Shown here one piece after another: positions 52,079 through 63,224 of a stretch of 64,000 bases of DNA. The notes below the pieces were generated by a model, which saw only the letters and a list, made by a program, of their open reading frames with translations, had not been told where the DNA came from and searched no databases. The stretch lies in the NCBI RefSeq assembly GCF_032362555.1, contig NC_083514.1:186001-250000 (forward strand). The letters are read 5' to 3'. Within the stretch, counting starts at the first letter, position 1, and each line of letters begins with the position of its first letter. A program made the translations under genes and the position numbers. Source of the stretch: Amyelois transitella. Taxonomy: Eukaryota; Arthropoda; Insecta; Lepidoptera; Pyralidae.

Positions 52079-52239
52079 ATTATATAACGTACGGTATGGG
52101 TAAAACAGGCTGTTTCTTACACTAATTGACTTCCGGCTGACCTCCGTAACCTTCGCAGTCATCCAGTTGTCTGGATGTGTAGGATTCCTCACGATGGTTT
52201 CCGTCACCGTAAGAGCATTAATAAGATCTATTTATCTAT

Positions 52240-52428
52240 ACTTCACTACATAGTATAAAACAAAGTAGCTATTTTAGTCTGTTTGCTTAAATCTTTAAAA
52301 TTACGCAACGAATTTTGATGCGGTTTTTTGTAACAGGTAGAGCGATTCAAGAGGAAGGTTTTTATGTATTATAACATTTATAATTTTGCACCCGTGCGAA
52401 GCCGGGGCGGGTCGCTAGTATTTTATAA
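52240..52428 (-). repeat. Family G retroelement
   Basis: GATGCGGTTTTTTGTAACAG, AAGGTTTTTATGTATTATAA and GCGAAGCCGGGGCGGGTCGC; a related copy is at 54948. The CAG|GTAGAG juxtaposition near 52338 belongs to the repeat and is not scored as a splice site. Confidence 0.65.
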
Positions 52429-52682
52429 AGCTGAAGAGTTTGGTTGTTTGAACGCGCTAATCTCAGGAACTACTAGTTTGAATTGAAAAATAATTTTTGC
52501 GTTGAATAGATCATTTATCGAGGAAGGCTTTAGGCTATATAACATCACGCTGCAACTGTAAGGAACAAAGAAATAATGGAATATGTGAAAAAAAACGGGG
52601 CAAATTATTTATCCTTGAGGGCTTCAATGAGGCCCAAAATAACTATTCCACGCGGACTAAGTTGCGGGCACAGCTCATATAA
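52429..52682 (-). repeat. Family F retroelement
   Basis: TTTATAAAGCTGAAGAGTTT to CTATTCCACGCGGACTAAGT and TTGCGGGCACAGCT. It abuts the family G copy. Confidence 0.8.
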
Positions 52683-52974
52683 ATCATAGGTATATTACAC
52701 GGTAGGGTTAGAAGGTTTGCGACACGCTTTTTATTCGGACAGTTTAATCGTCTGACCGCAACATTTAATTAACACTTCTGCCAACCGTTCTTGAATCGTG
52801 GGTGTGACATTACCAAATCGAAACAGGTAAAGACGGGTTAAACACTCAAGAAAGTGCTAACGGGGCGGTTGGTCGTAAAGGCAAGTCAGACATGTTTTTC
52901 CGCTCGTCGTCAGGGTCATTGACGAGTTTTTTGTCGCAATTAGCCAGGATTCTAGTGAACAAACGGTTGATAAA

Positions 52975-53120
52975 GAATAGAATAGATTAAATTTTCAAAA
53001 TTGAATACAAGGTATCACTTATTGACGTCACATCACTTAAATCTATTTATAACTACTACCGCTTCCGAAGCGCGTGTGTAGAAGAAGCGGCGGAACAAAC
53101 TACACTGCAGCATACACACA
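52975..53120 (+). repeat. Family E retroelement
   Basis: Almost the same as 56705-56862: TATCACTTATTGACGTCACA, CTACTACCGCTTCCGAAGCG and GAAGAAGCGGCGGAACAAAC. Confidence 0.82.
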
Positions 53121-53169
53121 GAAGTTGATTGAATTCTGTTGTAAAACAACATTCGTACAACTTCGTTAT

Positions 53170-53402
53170 CTTTCACGGGGTAGAAAGAGTCCAATACTAT
53201 CGAAAAGACCCATTAGCTTGAATCAACTGGATGGCTTCTTGATGGAATTGAGATTCAAATAGTGACAGGTCGCTAACCCACCGCCTAAAAAAGAATCCCA
53301 AGTTTGTAAGCCTATCCCTTAGTCGCCTTTTACGACATCCATGGGAAAGAGATGAAGTGGTCCTATTCTTTTTTGTATTGGTGCCGGGAACCACACGGCA
53401 TA
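53170..53402 (-). repeat. Family A retroposon
   Basis: CACGGGGTAGAAAGAGTCCA to GTGCCGGGAACCACACGGCA; tail lost. Confidence 0.87.
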
Positions 53403-53869
53403 TTTATATTTATTTATTTTCAGCTTTGCATGCATTGCACTCTCTGGTTAAACAAAAGCCCATTGCCTACAAAATGATGTACTTGTTTTATTGTGAACGG
53501 TAAAGCCTTCGTCGGTAGTATAGTAATGTCATTGTAACCATTATCCGGCGACGTAGCCGCAATCGGTTAGATTACAAAAATAACCGCATTGTTTAAACTA
53601 AAACTGCATCGAAACGGGTCAAGGCGGCCGCTCGTAATCGGATCGGTTCGTCTTGATGCGAGGATGTCGCAGACGAAATGATTACACTTATATATCACGT
53701 CTTTATCCCATACGGGGTAGACAGAGCCGGCAGACTGAATGGCCTAAGGCTGAGCTGTGCAATTTTTTTTTAAATATTCATTGCATAGGTTAGATTTCGC
53801 GTTAAATTGGTAAATTGAAACTTTAAATAGTTTTTTTTATATCCTCAGAACAGAACCCACTGCAATGAT

Positions 53870-54060
53870 ATGCAATGAAATGAAGAAAATGCTGCAGTGC
53901 AGTTTGTTACCACTTCTTCTGCACTGACGCCTTGGAACCGGCAGTTAACTTTGTTTTAATTTATTTGACGTCAACCAATGTTGTGAAACCGAAAGATTTG
54001 CGATTTAAGCGATATGAAGTATCCTATAATAATGAATAAAAATTTCGAATTTGAATGCAA
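53870..54060 (-). repeat. Family E retroelement
   Basis: GAAAATGCTGCAGTGCAGTT, CTTCTGCACTGACGCCTTGG and AAGCGATATGAAGTATCCTA. Confidence 0.72.
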
Positions 54061-54397
54061 TGAGTGAATATACTCATCCACTGGGTCCATTTTCCTTGAT
54101 TGGTAATCAAGGAAAATGCACAGAAAGTCTTCTGAAATTCTCTCTTTTCCGAAAGTCTCTCTATTACCAGCACCGAAAGTCTAATGGAATACGTAGTGGA
54201 GGGGCGTGTTTATTTACATTTCGCGTTCAGGTAGTTTTGTCACACTGCGGCTTGACCTCTGACCTTATCTGAATACACGCTGGAGAAATGTTTCGGAGTT
54301 GCAAACTGAAATTTAAAGTTCAATAATTTTATTTCTCGCAGCGGTGAGTTGTGAAAGAGATTATTTTTAATGGGTGTAAGTTATAGTTTTTTATCGG

Positions 54398-54428
54398 GAA
54401 AGAGGCGTGATTTTATGTATGTATGTAA
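54398..54428 (+). repeat. Family B tail fragment
   Basis: CGGGAAAGAGGCGTGATTTT followed by ATGTATGTATGT. Confidence 0.65.
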
Positions 54429-54470
54429 GTTGAGAGGTGCCCACTGCGCCACTAAGGTATAATTTTTATT

Positions 54471-54504
54471 ATTATATATGTATATTATATTATACATATA
54501 TAAT
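54471..54504. repeat. AT-rich perfect 14-bp inverted repeat
   Basis: ATTATATATGTATA and its inverse around TTATAT; the low-complexity AT content weakens its meaning. Confidence 0.8.
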
Positions 54505-54594
54505 AGCTGAACGTGGCCATTAAGTCTTTTCAAGACTGTTGGCTCTGTCTACCCCGCAAGGGAGATAGACGTGACCATATGTATGTATGTATGT
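54505..54594 (+). repeat. Family A 3' fragment
   Basis: GCTGAACGTGGCCATTAAGT to (ATGT)n; the next copy starts directly after it. Confidence 0.85.
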
Positions 54595-54595
54595 A

Positions 54596-54833
54596 GAAAA
54601 AAGGATAGGACCACTCCATGTCTTTCCCATGGATTTCGTAAAAGGCGACTAAAGTATATGCTTATAAACTTAAGATTCTTTTTTTTAGGCGACGGGCTAG
54701 CAATCTGTCACTATATCTGAATCTCAATTCTATCATTCAGCCGAGCAGTTGAACGCGGCCTGTCAGGATTTTCAAGACTGTTGGCTCTGTTTACCCCGCA
54801 AGGGTCATAGAAGTGATTGTATGTATGTATGTT
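54596..54833 (+). repeat. Family A retroposon
   Basis: GAAAAAAGGATAGGACCACT to TGTATGTATGT; it lacks the terminal hairpin and forms a tandem with the preceding fragment. Confidence 0.85.
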
Positions 54834-54947
54834 TCCATTTATTACCCGCGGCTTATTTTATTACTAGTTTCGTTCTTTTTACGTATGCGTTGGAGTCGAG
54901 TGGAGGGAAATAATAGGATGAAAATAAAAAAAAAGGATTTCGAAATG

Positions 54948-55126
54948 CATATATATCACTATTAGTTTAATTATAAAGTATAATTTTCTCTGTCTGTATG
55001 TATGCGCTAGTCACGGAAAGTTGTGGACGGTTTTTGTTCCTGTTTGGAATGTTGGAAAAAAGGTTTTCCGAGGGAGGTTAATAGCTATAAACGCTACCCG
55101 AACGATGCCGGGGCGGGTCGCTAGGC
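54948..55126 (-). repeat. Family G-like retroelement
   Basis: TATGCGCTAGTCACGGAAAG, GAATGTTGGAAAAAAGGTTT and GATGCCGGGGCGGGTCGCTA. Confidence 0.55.
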
Positions 55127-55494
55127 TTATATATAATTTTTCTTTTGAACTTATGTTGGTAATGAATATTATTTTAACCTTTAACCGATATTAAATTTAC
55201 GTTTGTGTTTGTTAAAGAATATTTGGGTTAATGTCGCGACACCCTTATTTAACCGTATTCCTACAGATAACCTAGTCCGTTTGTCTAGGCGTTCTGTAAT
55301 TACTAACTTTGTACTGACTGAGTCCCTTTGTGGTTGCGAATTAACATAAACTGATTCTATTGACGCTGCCTTCTGAATAACCCTTTGTGACTATCAAATG
55401 ATAAATTAAACGACGAAACTCATATTTTCAGTCGATAAAAATATTGGTAGGTATAATGATATATTGTGTGCCGTGTGGTTCCCGGCGCACGCTA

Positions 55495-55655
55495 CAAGTA
55501 TTAGGTGCGAAGAAATAATGGAAAATGTGAAAAATACGGGGAAAATTATTCATCCTTGAGGGCAATGTGGACGTGGACGTGGAATAGTTATTTTGGGCAT
55601 CAATGATGCCCAAAATAACTATTCCACGCGGACGAAGTCGCGGGCACGGCTAGTC
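55495..55655 (-). repeat. Family F retroelement with a 51-base palindrome
   Basis: The body matches F in reverse (GAAGAAATAATGGAAAATGT, TTATTCATCCTTGAGGGCAA). It then contains arms 55578-55602 and 55604-55628, exact inverses around one base, before the usual end GACGAAGTCGCGGGCACGGC. A short family A scrap (GTGCCGTGTGGTTCCCGGC) precedes it at 55469. Confidence 0.8.
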
Positions 55656-55974
55656 TTCAATCAAAGTTTTCGATGTAAAAATAAATCAACCTCATATTAA
55701 ACCACCGCTCGGATGAATCGTTCATTCAACTGTGGACATTTCCCAAATGTAACGTGAAACAATTGATGCGATTGAACCGGGAATCGAAGCGTGAACCTCG
55801 CGGTACAATTAAAATCGGCCGGGTCGTCCACACGCTTCAATGTGTTTCATTAATGATTGCATTCTTGTAGAGGAATTGCACAAAATTAAACTCTGCGTGC
55901 GTTTATTTTTATTGTAGATCTCGGAAACTGAAATGTTGGACATTTCTTTGTTTTTTTTTTTGTTGTCAATACTC

Positions 55975-56166
55975 CGACTGAATGGCCACGTTCAGCTTTT
56001 TGGCTTAATGATAGAATTGAGATTCAAATAGTGACAGGTTGCTAGCCCATCGCCTAAAAAAGAATCCCAAGTTTGTAAGCCTATCCCTTAGTCGCCTTTT
56101 ACGACATCCATGGGAAAGAAATGGAGTGGTCCTATTCTTTTTTCTTATGGTGCCAGGAACCATACG
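55975..56166 (-). repeat. Family A retroposon, 3' truncated
   Basis: CTGAATGGCCACGTTCAGCT to GGTGCCAGGAACCATACG. Confidence 0.87.
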
Positions 56167-56442
56167 ACAAGCGAATGAAAAAATAAAAATAGATACATAA
56201 ATTAGATTATCCAGAATAACTTTCCAACAAACATACCTTAACTGCATGTGTAATTAATCATAGCTACTCGTAATTAAACCGATAATTTGGCTGTTGCGCG
56301 CAGGTATAATCTATAACGGGATTGCGTGTGCGATCAGACGGCTGTGGACAGAGACGCAATTAATGTTTGTGTTAATTGGAATCGTCATTTGTGTCGGACA
56401 GTGGCAGTTTAATGGATATATTTGTTTCTAATTCAAATTTTT

Positions 56443-56681
56443 ACATACATTCATAGAATCACGTCTTTATCCCTTACGGGGTAGACAAAGCCAACAGTCT
56501 TGAAAAGCTTTAGCTTTAGTTTTAGCTTAATGATAGAATTGAGATTCAAATAGTGACGGGTTGCTAGCCCATCGCCTAAAAGAAGAATCCCAAGTTTATA
56601 AGCCTACCCCTTAGTCCCCTTTTACGACATCCATGGAAACCGATTCTTTTTTTTTATTGGTGCCGGGAACCACACGGCACT
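56443..56681 (-). repeat. Family A retroposon
   Basis: TACATACATTCATAGAATCA to GTGCCGGGAACCACACGGCA, with an internal gap near 56507. Confidence 0.87.
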
Positions 56682-56704
56682 TCAAATTTTTATAATCATA
56701 ATAT

Positions 56705-56862
56705 GAGTACAACAAGAATAGAATTGAATAGATTTATTTTCAAAATTGGATACAAGTTGGTATCACTTATTGACGTCACATCACTTAAATCTAATTATAA
56801 CTACTACCGCTTCCGAAGCGCATGTGTAGAAGAAGCGGCGGAACAAACTACACTGCAGGCTT
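56705..56862 (+). repeat. Family E retroelement
   Basis: GAATTGAATAGATTTATTTT, TTGACGTCACATCACTTAAA and AACTACACTGCAG; near-identical to 52975, so both are probably young. Confidence 0.82.
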
Positions 56863-57089
56863 TAACTATATATAACAGAGCTTCATATTAACCGTTTCGG
56901 ATATTGTAAACTTTTGTATGTAAATTAGTCATACTATGTAAAACTAACTTACGCCTATAATATGTACTTAGTATCTTAATATTATTTAATATAGGTAGAT
57001 ACTAAAGATTTAAAATCTAATATGTGAACCTAGTATTGAAGAATTTACATTTATCTATTAGCAGGTTGTTATAATGTAATTATGTATGA

Positions 57090-57216
57090 ATGAGCTTGCA
57101 TGAAGAGAGTTATGAATGTGGATGAAGCGAAGGAAGTATGCAGAGATCGTGGCAAGTGGAAAGATGTAGTCTCTGCCTACGTCTCCGGGAAAGAGGCGTG
57201 ATTTTATGTATGTATG
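57090..57216 (+). repeat. Family B (LINE 3' end), 5' truncated
   Basis: Reads ELA then MKRVMNVDEAKEVCRDRGKW followed by KDVVSAYVSGKEA and TGA in one uninterrupted frame, then ATGT repeats. This is the cleanest view of the LINE C-terminus in the window. Confidence 0.88.
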
Positions 57217-57300
57217 TATATATGAGTTAGCCTCGAAGTAAATTCGAGACTTGTGTCACGAGATAGTAACTCAACGATACTATTATTTATTTATTATAAT
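57217..57300 (-). repeat. Family S SINE tail fragment
   Basis: GAGTTAGCCTCGAAGTAAAT and ACGAGATAGTAACTCAACGA. Confidence 0.7.
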
Positions 57301-57629
57301 ATGATGAAACTTGGCATTCGTAAAGACAACTTCACAAGAAATACAATGGAGACGGTCCTAAAACTCGCATATACATTACAATCTGAATTCGGCCAACTAA
57401 ACCTCTGGTGATTGACAAACATGTGTCAAACCGTACCTTATTTGAACAATACATTTTACACATCCACACTCATTAACGACTTCCATTTGAATCACAATAT
57501 AGCTGCAATGTGTGAAAAACTGGTACCTTTTCCTAAGGCGAGTTTTGGACAAGCGGCCGACCGTAAAATTCTTTGGCAAACCTTATCATCAATTTCAATA
57601 CATATAATGGACAATATTATTACAATTAT

Positions 57630-57912
57630 AATGGACAATATAATTACATCTATATCCCTAGCGGGGTAGACGGAGGCAACAGTCTTGAAAAGACGGAAAG
57701 GCCAATTTCAGCTGTATGGCTTTATGATGGAATTGGTATTCAAATAGTGACAGGTTGCTAGCCCATCGCCTATAAGAGACATCCCAAGTTGCCTGAAACC
57801 ACACGGCACTACAGCCGTGTGGTTGCTGGCACTTTAGAATAGAATAACCCAATATCTTCTAACGAACGTCGTAAACGGCGACTAAGGGATAGGCTTATAA
57901 ACTTGAAAGTAT
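57630..57912. repeat. Two abutting family A pieces in opposite orientation
   Basis: A minus-strand copy (57645-57810) ends at the AACCACACGGCAC hairpin block. A plus-strand piece starts at once with GCCGTGTGGTTGCTGGCACT and runs to 57910. The two 5' hairpin ends face each other. Confidence 0.8.
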
Positions 57913-58334
57913 TAAAAAAGAATGAAGGAATTTTTAATGGCTACCCATTACTTATTAGTATGAAAATTACCAATTTACTTATTATTATAAAAAATATAAA
58001 CATTGTTAAAAAATATCCTGCTCATTTTTAAATTAAATAATCCTCGTCAGCGCGGGCCGTCTCAGTCTTACGTTAATCTTAACAAAGTCCCTTAATTAAT
58101 TTAAAGTCTTTTTAATTAGCAATCTATTTATATGTTGTTCTTGAACTTGTTTTTTTTTAACGTGACTGCAGCAAGAACGGAGGTTATCGAGGTGTGACGA
58201 CGAAAAACTGACACTTCCTAGTGCAGCCGCGTGGGCCTGGTTCATACCAGATCAATGGAGGGGCGTCACGATATTGAACGCGCAATTAGCATTGTTTTGT
58301 AGACTAGACAACCTGTGTTAGTATAAAAGCAAAT

Positions 58335-58628
58335 TGTATCTGGTTCAAGTGCCGTGTGGTTCCCGGCACTATTACAAAAAAGAATAGGACCACTCCATCT
58401 CTTTCCCATGGATGTCGTAAAAGGCGACTAAGGGATAGGCTTATAAACTTAGGATTCCTCTTTTAGGCGATGGGCTAGCAACCTGTCACTATTTGAATCT
58501 CGGTTCTATCATTAAGCCAAATAGCTGAACGTGGCCATTCAGTCTTTTCAAGACTGTTGGCTCTGTCTACCCCGCAAGGGATATAGACGTGATCATATGT
58601 ATGTATGTATGTATGTATCTGGTTCAAG
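58335..58628 (+). repeat. Family A retroposon, full length, with a 15-bp target-site duplication
   Basis: TGTATCTGGTTCAAG at 58335-58349 is repeated at 58614-58628. The element between starts GTGCCGTGTGGTTCCCGGCA and ends in (ATGT)n. Best example of a complete insertion. Confidence 0.95.
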
Positions 58629-58638
58629 AATTTTAAAA

Positions 58639-58683
58639 CTTACAAAAGCAATCCGAACATTCTGTTCGGATTGCTTTTGTAAG
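58639..58683. repeat. Perfect 21-bp inverted repeat (3-base loop)
   Basis: Arms 58639-58659 and 58663-58683 are exact inverses around TTC. It lies between the full-length family A copy and a family A scrap (58683-58815). Confidence 0.95.
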
Positions 58684-59245
58684 ATGGGCTATCAACTGTC
58701 ACTATTTTTGCATCTCAATTTCATTACATGCTAAGCATGGTCTTCGAGTCTTATAACTACTGGATCTGCCTACCCTGTAAGGGGTAAGGACGTGATATGA
58801 GGGTGTGTATATAGGATTTAGTCCTTTATTTCGAAATACTTAGCAGGTAGAGTTAACGGTTATAGCTCAATAGAATAATTGAATTTTATAATTATTTTAA
58901 TAATGTTTATAAAAGATATCGAATATAACAGTTTAGAAAAGTGGTCCGTTGCGGCACGACTCTGGCGCGTGATTTTCAGAAAGATTCCGGTCTGATCTAC
59001 CAAACGAATTCAATATGAACACTCGCGAGATCTATGTACATCTATGTCTGCGCATGCGGCACTGTGCAGCCAGACAATACGAGCTCGTTTCATGATAATG
59101 ATCTAAGGACGACATTATAATAAAGGTTACAAGTATGTGACGGGTCTCTCTCACATTTATTAACTACAATGACAGAAAACTAAAATTCTCTGAACAGTTT
59201 GCGTAGGGAACTAAATTCAAATGTAATTTACGCATTTATATTGCA

Positions 59246-59463
59246 GCGGTAGCGCGCTTGTCTGTGTCACCAGAGGTCCCGGGTTCGAATCCTGGTCAGG
59301 GCATGATGAGAAACGAACTTTCTCCGATTGGCCTGGGTCTTGGATGTTTATCTATATAAGTATTTATTATAAAATATAGTATCGTTGAGTTAGTAGGTAT
59401 CTCGTAACACAAGTTTCGAACTTACTTCGAGGCTAACTCAATCAGTGCAATTTGTCCCGTATA
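59246..59463 (+). repeat. Family S tRNA-derived SINE
   Basis: Starts inside the A box (GCAGCGGTAGCGCGC), with B box GGTTCGAATCC and the full body to TTTGTCCCGT. Confidence 0.88.
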
Positions 59464-59823
59464 ATTATCAGGCAGACATCGGATTAAAAAATAATCCAGT
59501 TCTTTTCGATGCCTTTTTGTCTTGATGCCCGGGTCAGTGCCTGGACTTTTTTTTTATCTTGAACATCGATCGTATATTAAAATAACTATATAAACATGTA
59601 CATACCATCATTAAGATAGGCGTGGCATAAGACAGTGTGTGCATGATAATGCGTCATCCGCGGTGCATCGCAAACAATGCACTGCCGCGCCTCCCGGCTG
59701 AATCATGGCTCAATTAGTCAGTTAAAATGAAAGTTAAAAGGGTGGCTAAGGATGGCTTTTATTTCCCTGCTATTAAAGTCTTATGCAATCTTGTAAATGC
59801 AATTGTATCTGGTTAAATCAAGT

Positions 59824-60111
59824 TATCATTTGTAATGGTACCGTGTGGCTTCCGGCACCAATACAAAAAAGAATAGGACCACTCCATCTCTTTCCCATGG
59901 ATGTCGTAAAAGGCGACTAAGGGATAGGCTTACAAACTTGGGATTCTTTTTTAGGCGATGTGCTAGCAACCTGTCACTAGTTGAATCTCAATTCTATCGT
60001 TAAGCCGAATAGCTGAACGTGGCCATTCAGTCTTTTCAAGACTGTTGGCTCTGTCTTCCCCGCAAGGGATATAGACGTGACCATATGTATGTATGTATGT
60101 ATCATTTGTAA
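59824..60111 (+). repeat. Family A retroposon with a 12-bp target-site duplication
   Basis: TATCATTTGTAA at 59824-59835 and 60100-60111 flank a full-length copy. Confidence 0.93.
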
Positions 60112-60151
60112 AGATGAATGATATTCATTGCTGTAGTTTAATTTGTTTTAT

Positions 60152-60300
60152 ACTAGTTGTGGGCCACGGCATCGCCTGTGGTACGTACATAGCCTGTATC
60201 ACCCGTAGATTTTAACCTTGAAAGAATTTTCATGATCGTGTCAAGATAAGCCTTTGTTATCAAAGTTAGAAACTTTGCGGCTTTAAAATATTAGATTGTA
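60152..60300 (+). repeat. Possible family F-like retroelement relic
   Basis: ACTAGTTGTGGGCCACGGCA, TACATAGCCTGTATCACCCG and ATTTTAACCTTGAAAGAATT; loosely similar layout to F. Confidence 0.35.
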
Positions 60301-60747
60301 AGTTTTACTCATCCAGCAATCTGGTGTTACATCCTTAGTTTTTTAGTTTGTAATTAGCTATAAAGACAAAGAATACGAATGTACGGAGTAGACAGAGCTG
60401 CTAGTCTTGAAAAGACTGAAAAGCCGCACGTTCATCTGTTTGATATTTTACATGTTATTAAGTATAAATACTTTTTAACAAACCACCCTTTAATACTGAG
60501 CATCGTTTTGAATTAATTACGAGTTAGCCACTAAAACTTTATAATTTAGAAGTAAAACTTTAATTTAACCGACCATCTCAACAGCTACCCGGAAGCCGTA
60601 CAGCGAGGTAGACAGGGTCGTAATTCAGGGCTTAACCCGGCAGCGGCGAGACGTATCGATCGCAAGCGGCGCCGGGCGCGGCGGTATAGCTAGCATTGTT
60701 GCGCTCTCGTAAAGGTGCTTTTACACACCGTGGTTAAATTGGAAAAT

Positions 60748-61022
60748 TGTAAACGTGCCGTGTGGTTCCCGGCACCAATAAAAATAAAGAATAGGACCCC
60801 ACTCCATCTCGTTCCCATGGATGTCGTAAAAGACGACTAAGGGATAGGATTATAAACTTGGGATTCTTTTTTAGGCGATGTGCTAGCAACCTGTCACTAG
60901 TTGAATCTCAATTCTATCGTTAAGCCGAACACCTGAACGTGGTCTATCAGTCTTTTCAAGACTGTTGGCTCTGTCATCCCCGTAAGGGATAAAGACGTGA
61001 TCATATGGTTGTATGTAAACGT
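60748..61022 (+). repeat. Family A retroposon with a short target-site duplication
   Basis: TGTAAACGT (60748-60756 and 61014-61022) flanks a full-length copy. Confidence 0.9.
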
Positions 61023-61281
61023 TGCAAAACTACTGTTATATATTCCATTTTATGTCTTAATCTTTTAAAGAAGACAACTTTTCGCATGTTCTAGAATTGC
61101 TTTTTTTCAGGTTAGATCTGATGTATTATATAAGTGTGCATCATATTGTTAGTTGATTCTCAAATTTTATTTCATTGTCTAACTTCATTTTTCCTGCAAT
61201 AACAGCTAGATCTAAATATCAAATTTAAGGCAAAATTTAAATTATATTAAAAATTGTCGATTATTTGTCTAGTCTGTACAG

Positions 61282-61347
61282 TACATCCGGTTGGGTTGGC
61301 AAGGTCGTCGCTCCGTCTAGTGGGGGGAGTCTAGGGAACGACTTCCG
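61282..61347 (+). CDS. Candidate 66-base cassette exon
   Basis: Acceptor TAGTCTGTACAG ends at 61281 and a strong donor CCG|GTAAGTAC lies at 61347/61348. Of the three frames only one is open; it reads TSGWVGKVVAPSSGGSLGND and keeps phase 2 at both ends. The protein is not recognised, and its phase does not fit directly onto the phase-1 donors at 12237 or 35961. The pyrimidine tract is only moderate. Confidence 0.25.
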
Positions 61348-61484
61348 GTAAGTACAAAGAGTGGGGAATCTCGAGTTTCCTCCTGAATAATTAGAGGGAG
61401 GTAGTGGGAACTATCAGCGGCAGGTGTGGATTGTTTATGTCTGAAAATCGTTTCGTATTGTCAATGAGAGGATAAATTTTATCT

Positions 61485-61712
61485 ATACTAATATTATAAA
61501 GCTGAAGAATCTGTTTGTTTGTTTGAACGCGCTAATCTCAGGAACTACTGGTTCGAATTGAAAAATTCATTTTGCGTCGAATAGACCATTTATCGAGGAA
61601 GGCTTTAGGCTATATAACATCACGCTGCAACTATGAAAATGTGAAAAAAGGGCTTCAATGATGCCCAATATAAGTATTCCACGCGGACGAAGTCGCGGGC
61701 ACAGCTAGTTAC
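61485..61712 (-). repeat. Family F retroelement
   Basis: ATACTAATATTATAAAGCTG to CACGCGGACGAAGTCGCGGG and CACAGCTAGT. Confidence 0.82.
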
Positions 61713-61749
61713 ATATAAGGTTACAACTGGTAGACACATATGGCATTTT

Positions 61750-61852
61750 AAGGGGTAGGCTTACAAACGTGGGATGCTTTTTTTAGCCGATGGGCTAACA
61801 ACCTGTCACTATTTGAATCTCAATTCTATCATTATGCCAAATAGCTGAACAG
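61750..61852 (+). repeat. Family A internal fragment
   Basis: AGGGGTAGGCTTACAAACGT to CATTATGCCAAATAGCTGAA. Confidence 0.8.
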
Positions 61853-61899
61853 CCGAGGAGATCCTGATTCCTGATCGCATTGGCCTTTCATCTCATTAT

Positions 61900-62008
61900 A
61901 TAAATAAATAAATATAAATGTATACGGGACAATTTACATAGATTGAGATCGAGCCTGGGACCTCCGGTGTCATAGACAAGCGTATTACCGCTGCGCCACA
62001 GAGGCCAT
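61900..62008 (-). repeat. Family S SINE with an internal deletion
   Basis: Tail (AAATAAATAAATATAAAT) joined to the tRNA-like head (CGCTGCGCCACAGAGGCC); about 110 bases of body are missing. Confidence 0.85.
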
Positions 62009-62256
62009 CTGAATCGAATGAATCGCCAAATCATAGGATTAAAGTACAAGATGCATAAGTAACAAAATCAATAAATTTCTGTTATGTTTATAATAAGTCC
62101 ATTATTATCAGTGCATTAAGTAATAAAAATTAATTAGAGCCACATTTATCAGTAGTTACGGGTCAAAGCTGTGTCTGTCCCGGGGACAATGGCTGACACC
62201 CTGCAGCGTTATCTGTCGACATTGTTACTATGTAATTAAAATAGACACATACAAAC

Positions 62257-62535
62257 CGTGCCGTGTGGTTCCCGGCACCAATACAAAAAAGAATAGGACC
62301 ATCTCTTTCCCATGGATATCGTAAAAGGGACGACTAAGGGATAGGCTTACAAACTTGGGATTCTTTTTTGGGCGATGGGCTAGCAACCTGTCACTATTTG
62401 AATCTCAATTGTATCATACCATTTGAATCTCAATTGTATCATTAAGCCAAATAGCCGAACGTGGCCATTCAGTCTTTTCAAGACTGTTGGCTCTGTCTAC
62501 CCCCCAAGGGATATAGACGTGACCAAATGTTTGTA
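62257..62535 (+). repeat. Family A retroposon with an internal short duplication
   Basis: Full-length, but ATTTGAATCTCAATTGTATC occurs twice in tandem (62396 and 62421). Confidence 0.9.
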
Positions 62536-62582
62536 TTTACATACAAACCATAACGCCAGTTTTCCTATTAACGTGGCCTGTT

Positions 62583-62905
62583 AGCAGCGACTGTTGGCTC
62601 TATCTGCCCCGCCAGGAGTATAGACGAAATTATATGTAGGTATGTATGCCATGTGGTTCCCGGCACCAATACAAAAAAGGAATAGGACCACTCCATCTCT
62701 TTCCCATAGATGTCGTAAAGGGCGACTAAGGGATAGGCTTACAAACTTGGGATTCTGTTTTAGGCGATGGGCTAGCGACCTGAACCTCACTTCTATCATT
62801 AAGCCAAATAGCTGAACGTGGCAATTCAGTCTTTTCAAGACTGTCTGGCTCTGTCTACCCCGCAAGGGATATAGACGTGAGCATATGTATGTATGTATAT
62901 GTGGA
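62583..62905 (+). repeat. Family A fragment followed by a nearly complete copy
   Basis: A 3' piece (62583-62647) is directly followed by a copy from GCCATGTGGTTCCCGGCACC (62648) to the ATGT tail. An insertion into the tail of an older copy is the likely cause. Confidence 0.85.
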
Positions 62906-63224
62906 TATGTATGTATTATTCCTAATTCTATAATATCATTAGTGTACAAATGAAAAATGCTGATCGTCGCGACTGATAACTTAATATGTTCATTAGTTTA
63001 ATTACCTCTGCGGCTGATGTAGATTTTTGGTCATCATCCAAATTTTCCTGGTTTTGACCACAATGAACATATCATTAATCGTTATATATGTATATATAAC
63101 TTGGGTAGCATGTTTTAAAAATAAAGTTACTTATAGTAATGTCAAATAGAGCCATGTTTCTTGTTCGACACAATTTTCAACAAAAGCACATACGATCGTA
63201 AGGAATATAGTAGCATCACATTAC

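Noticed and set aside
52330..52345. CAG|GTAGAG as a fourth ratchet site
   Set aside because: It lies within family G repeat sequence, so the juxtaposition probably comes with the element; GTAGAG is also a poor donor.
42264..56247. Recurring ORFs with peptides such as RLRDRLTNLGFFFRRWAS
   Set aside because: The same peptide appears wherever a family A copy is read in this frame; frames are broken in most copies, so it is repeat sequence and not a protein family.
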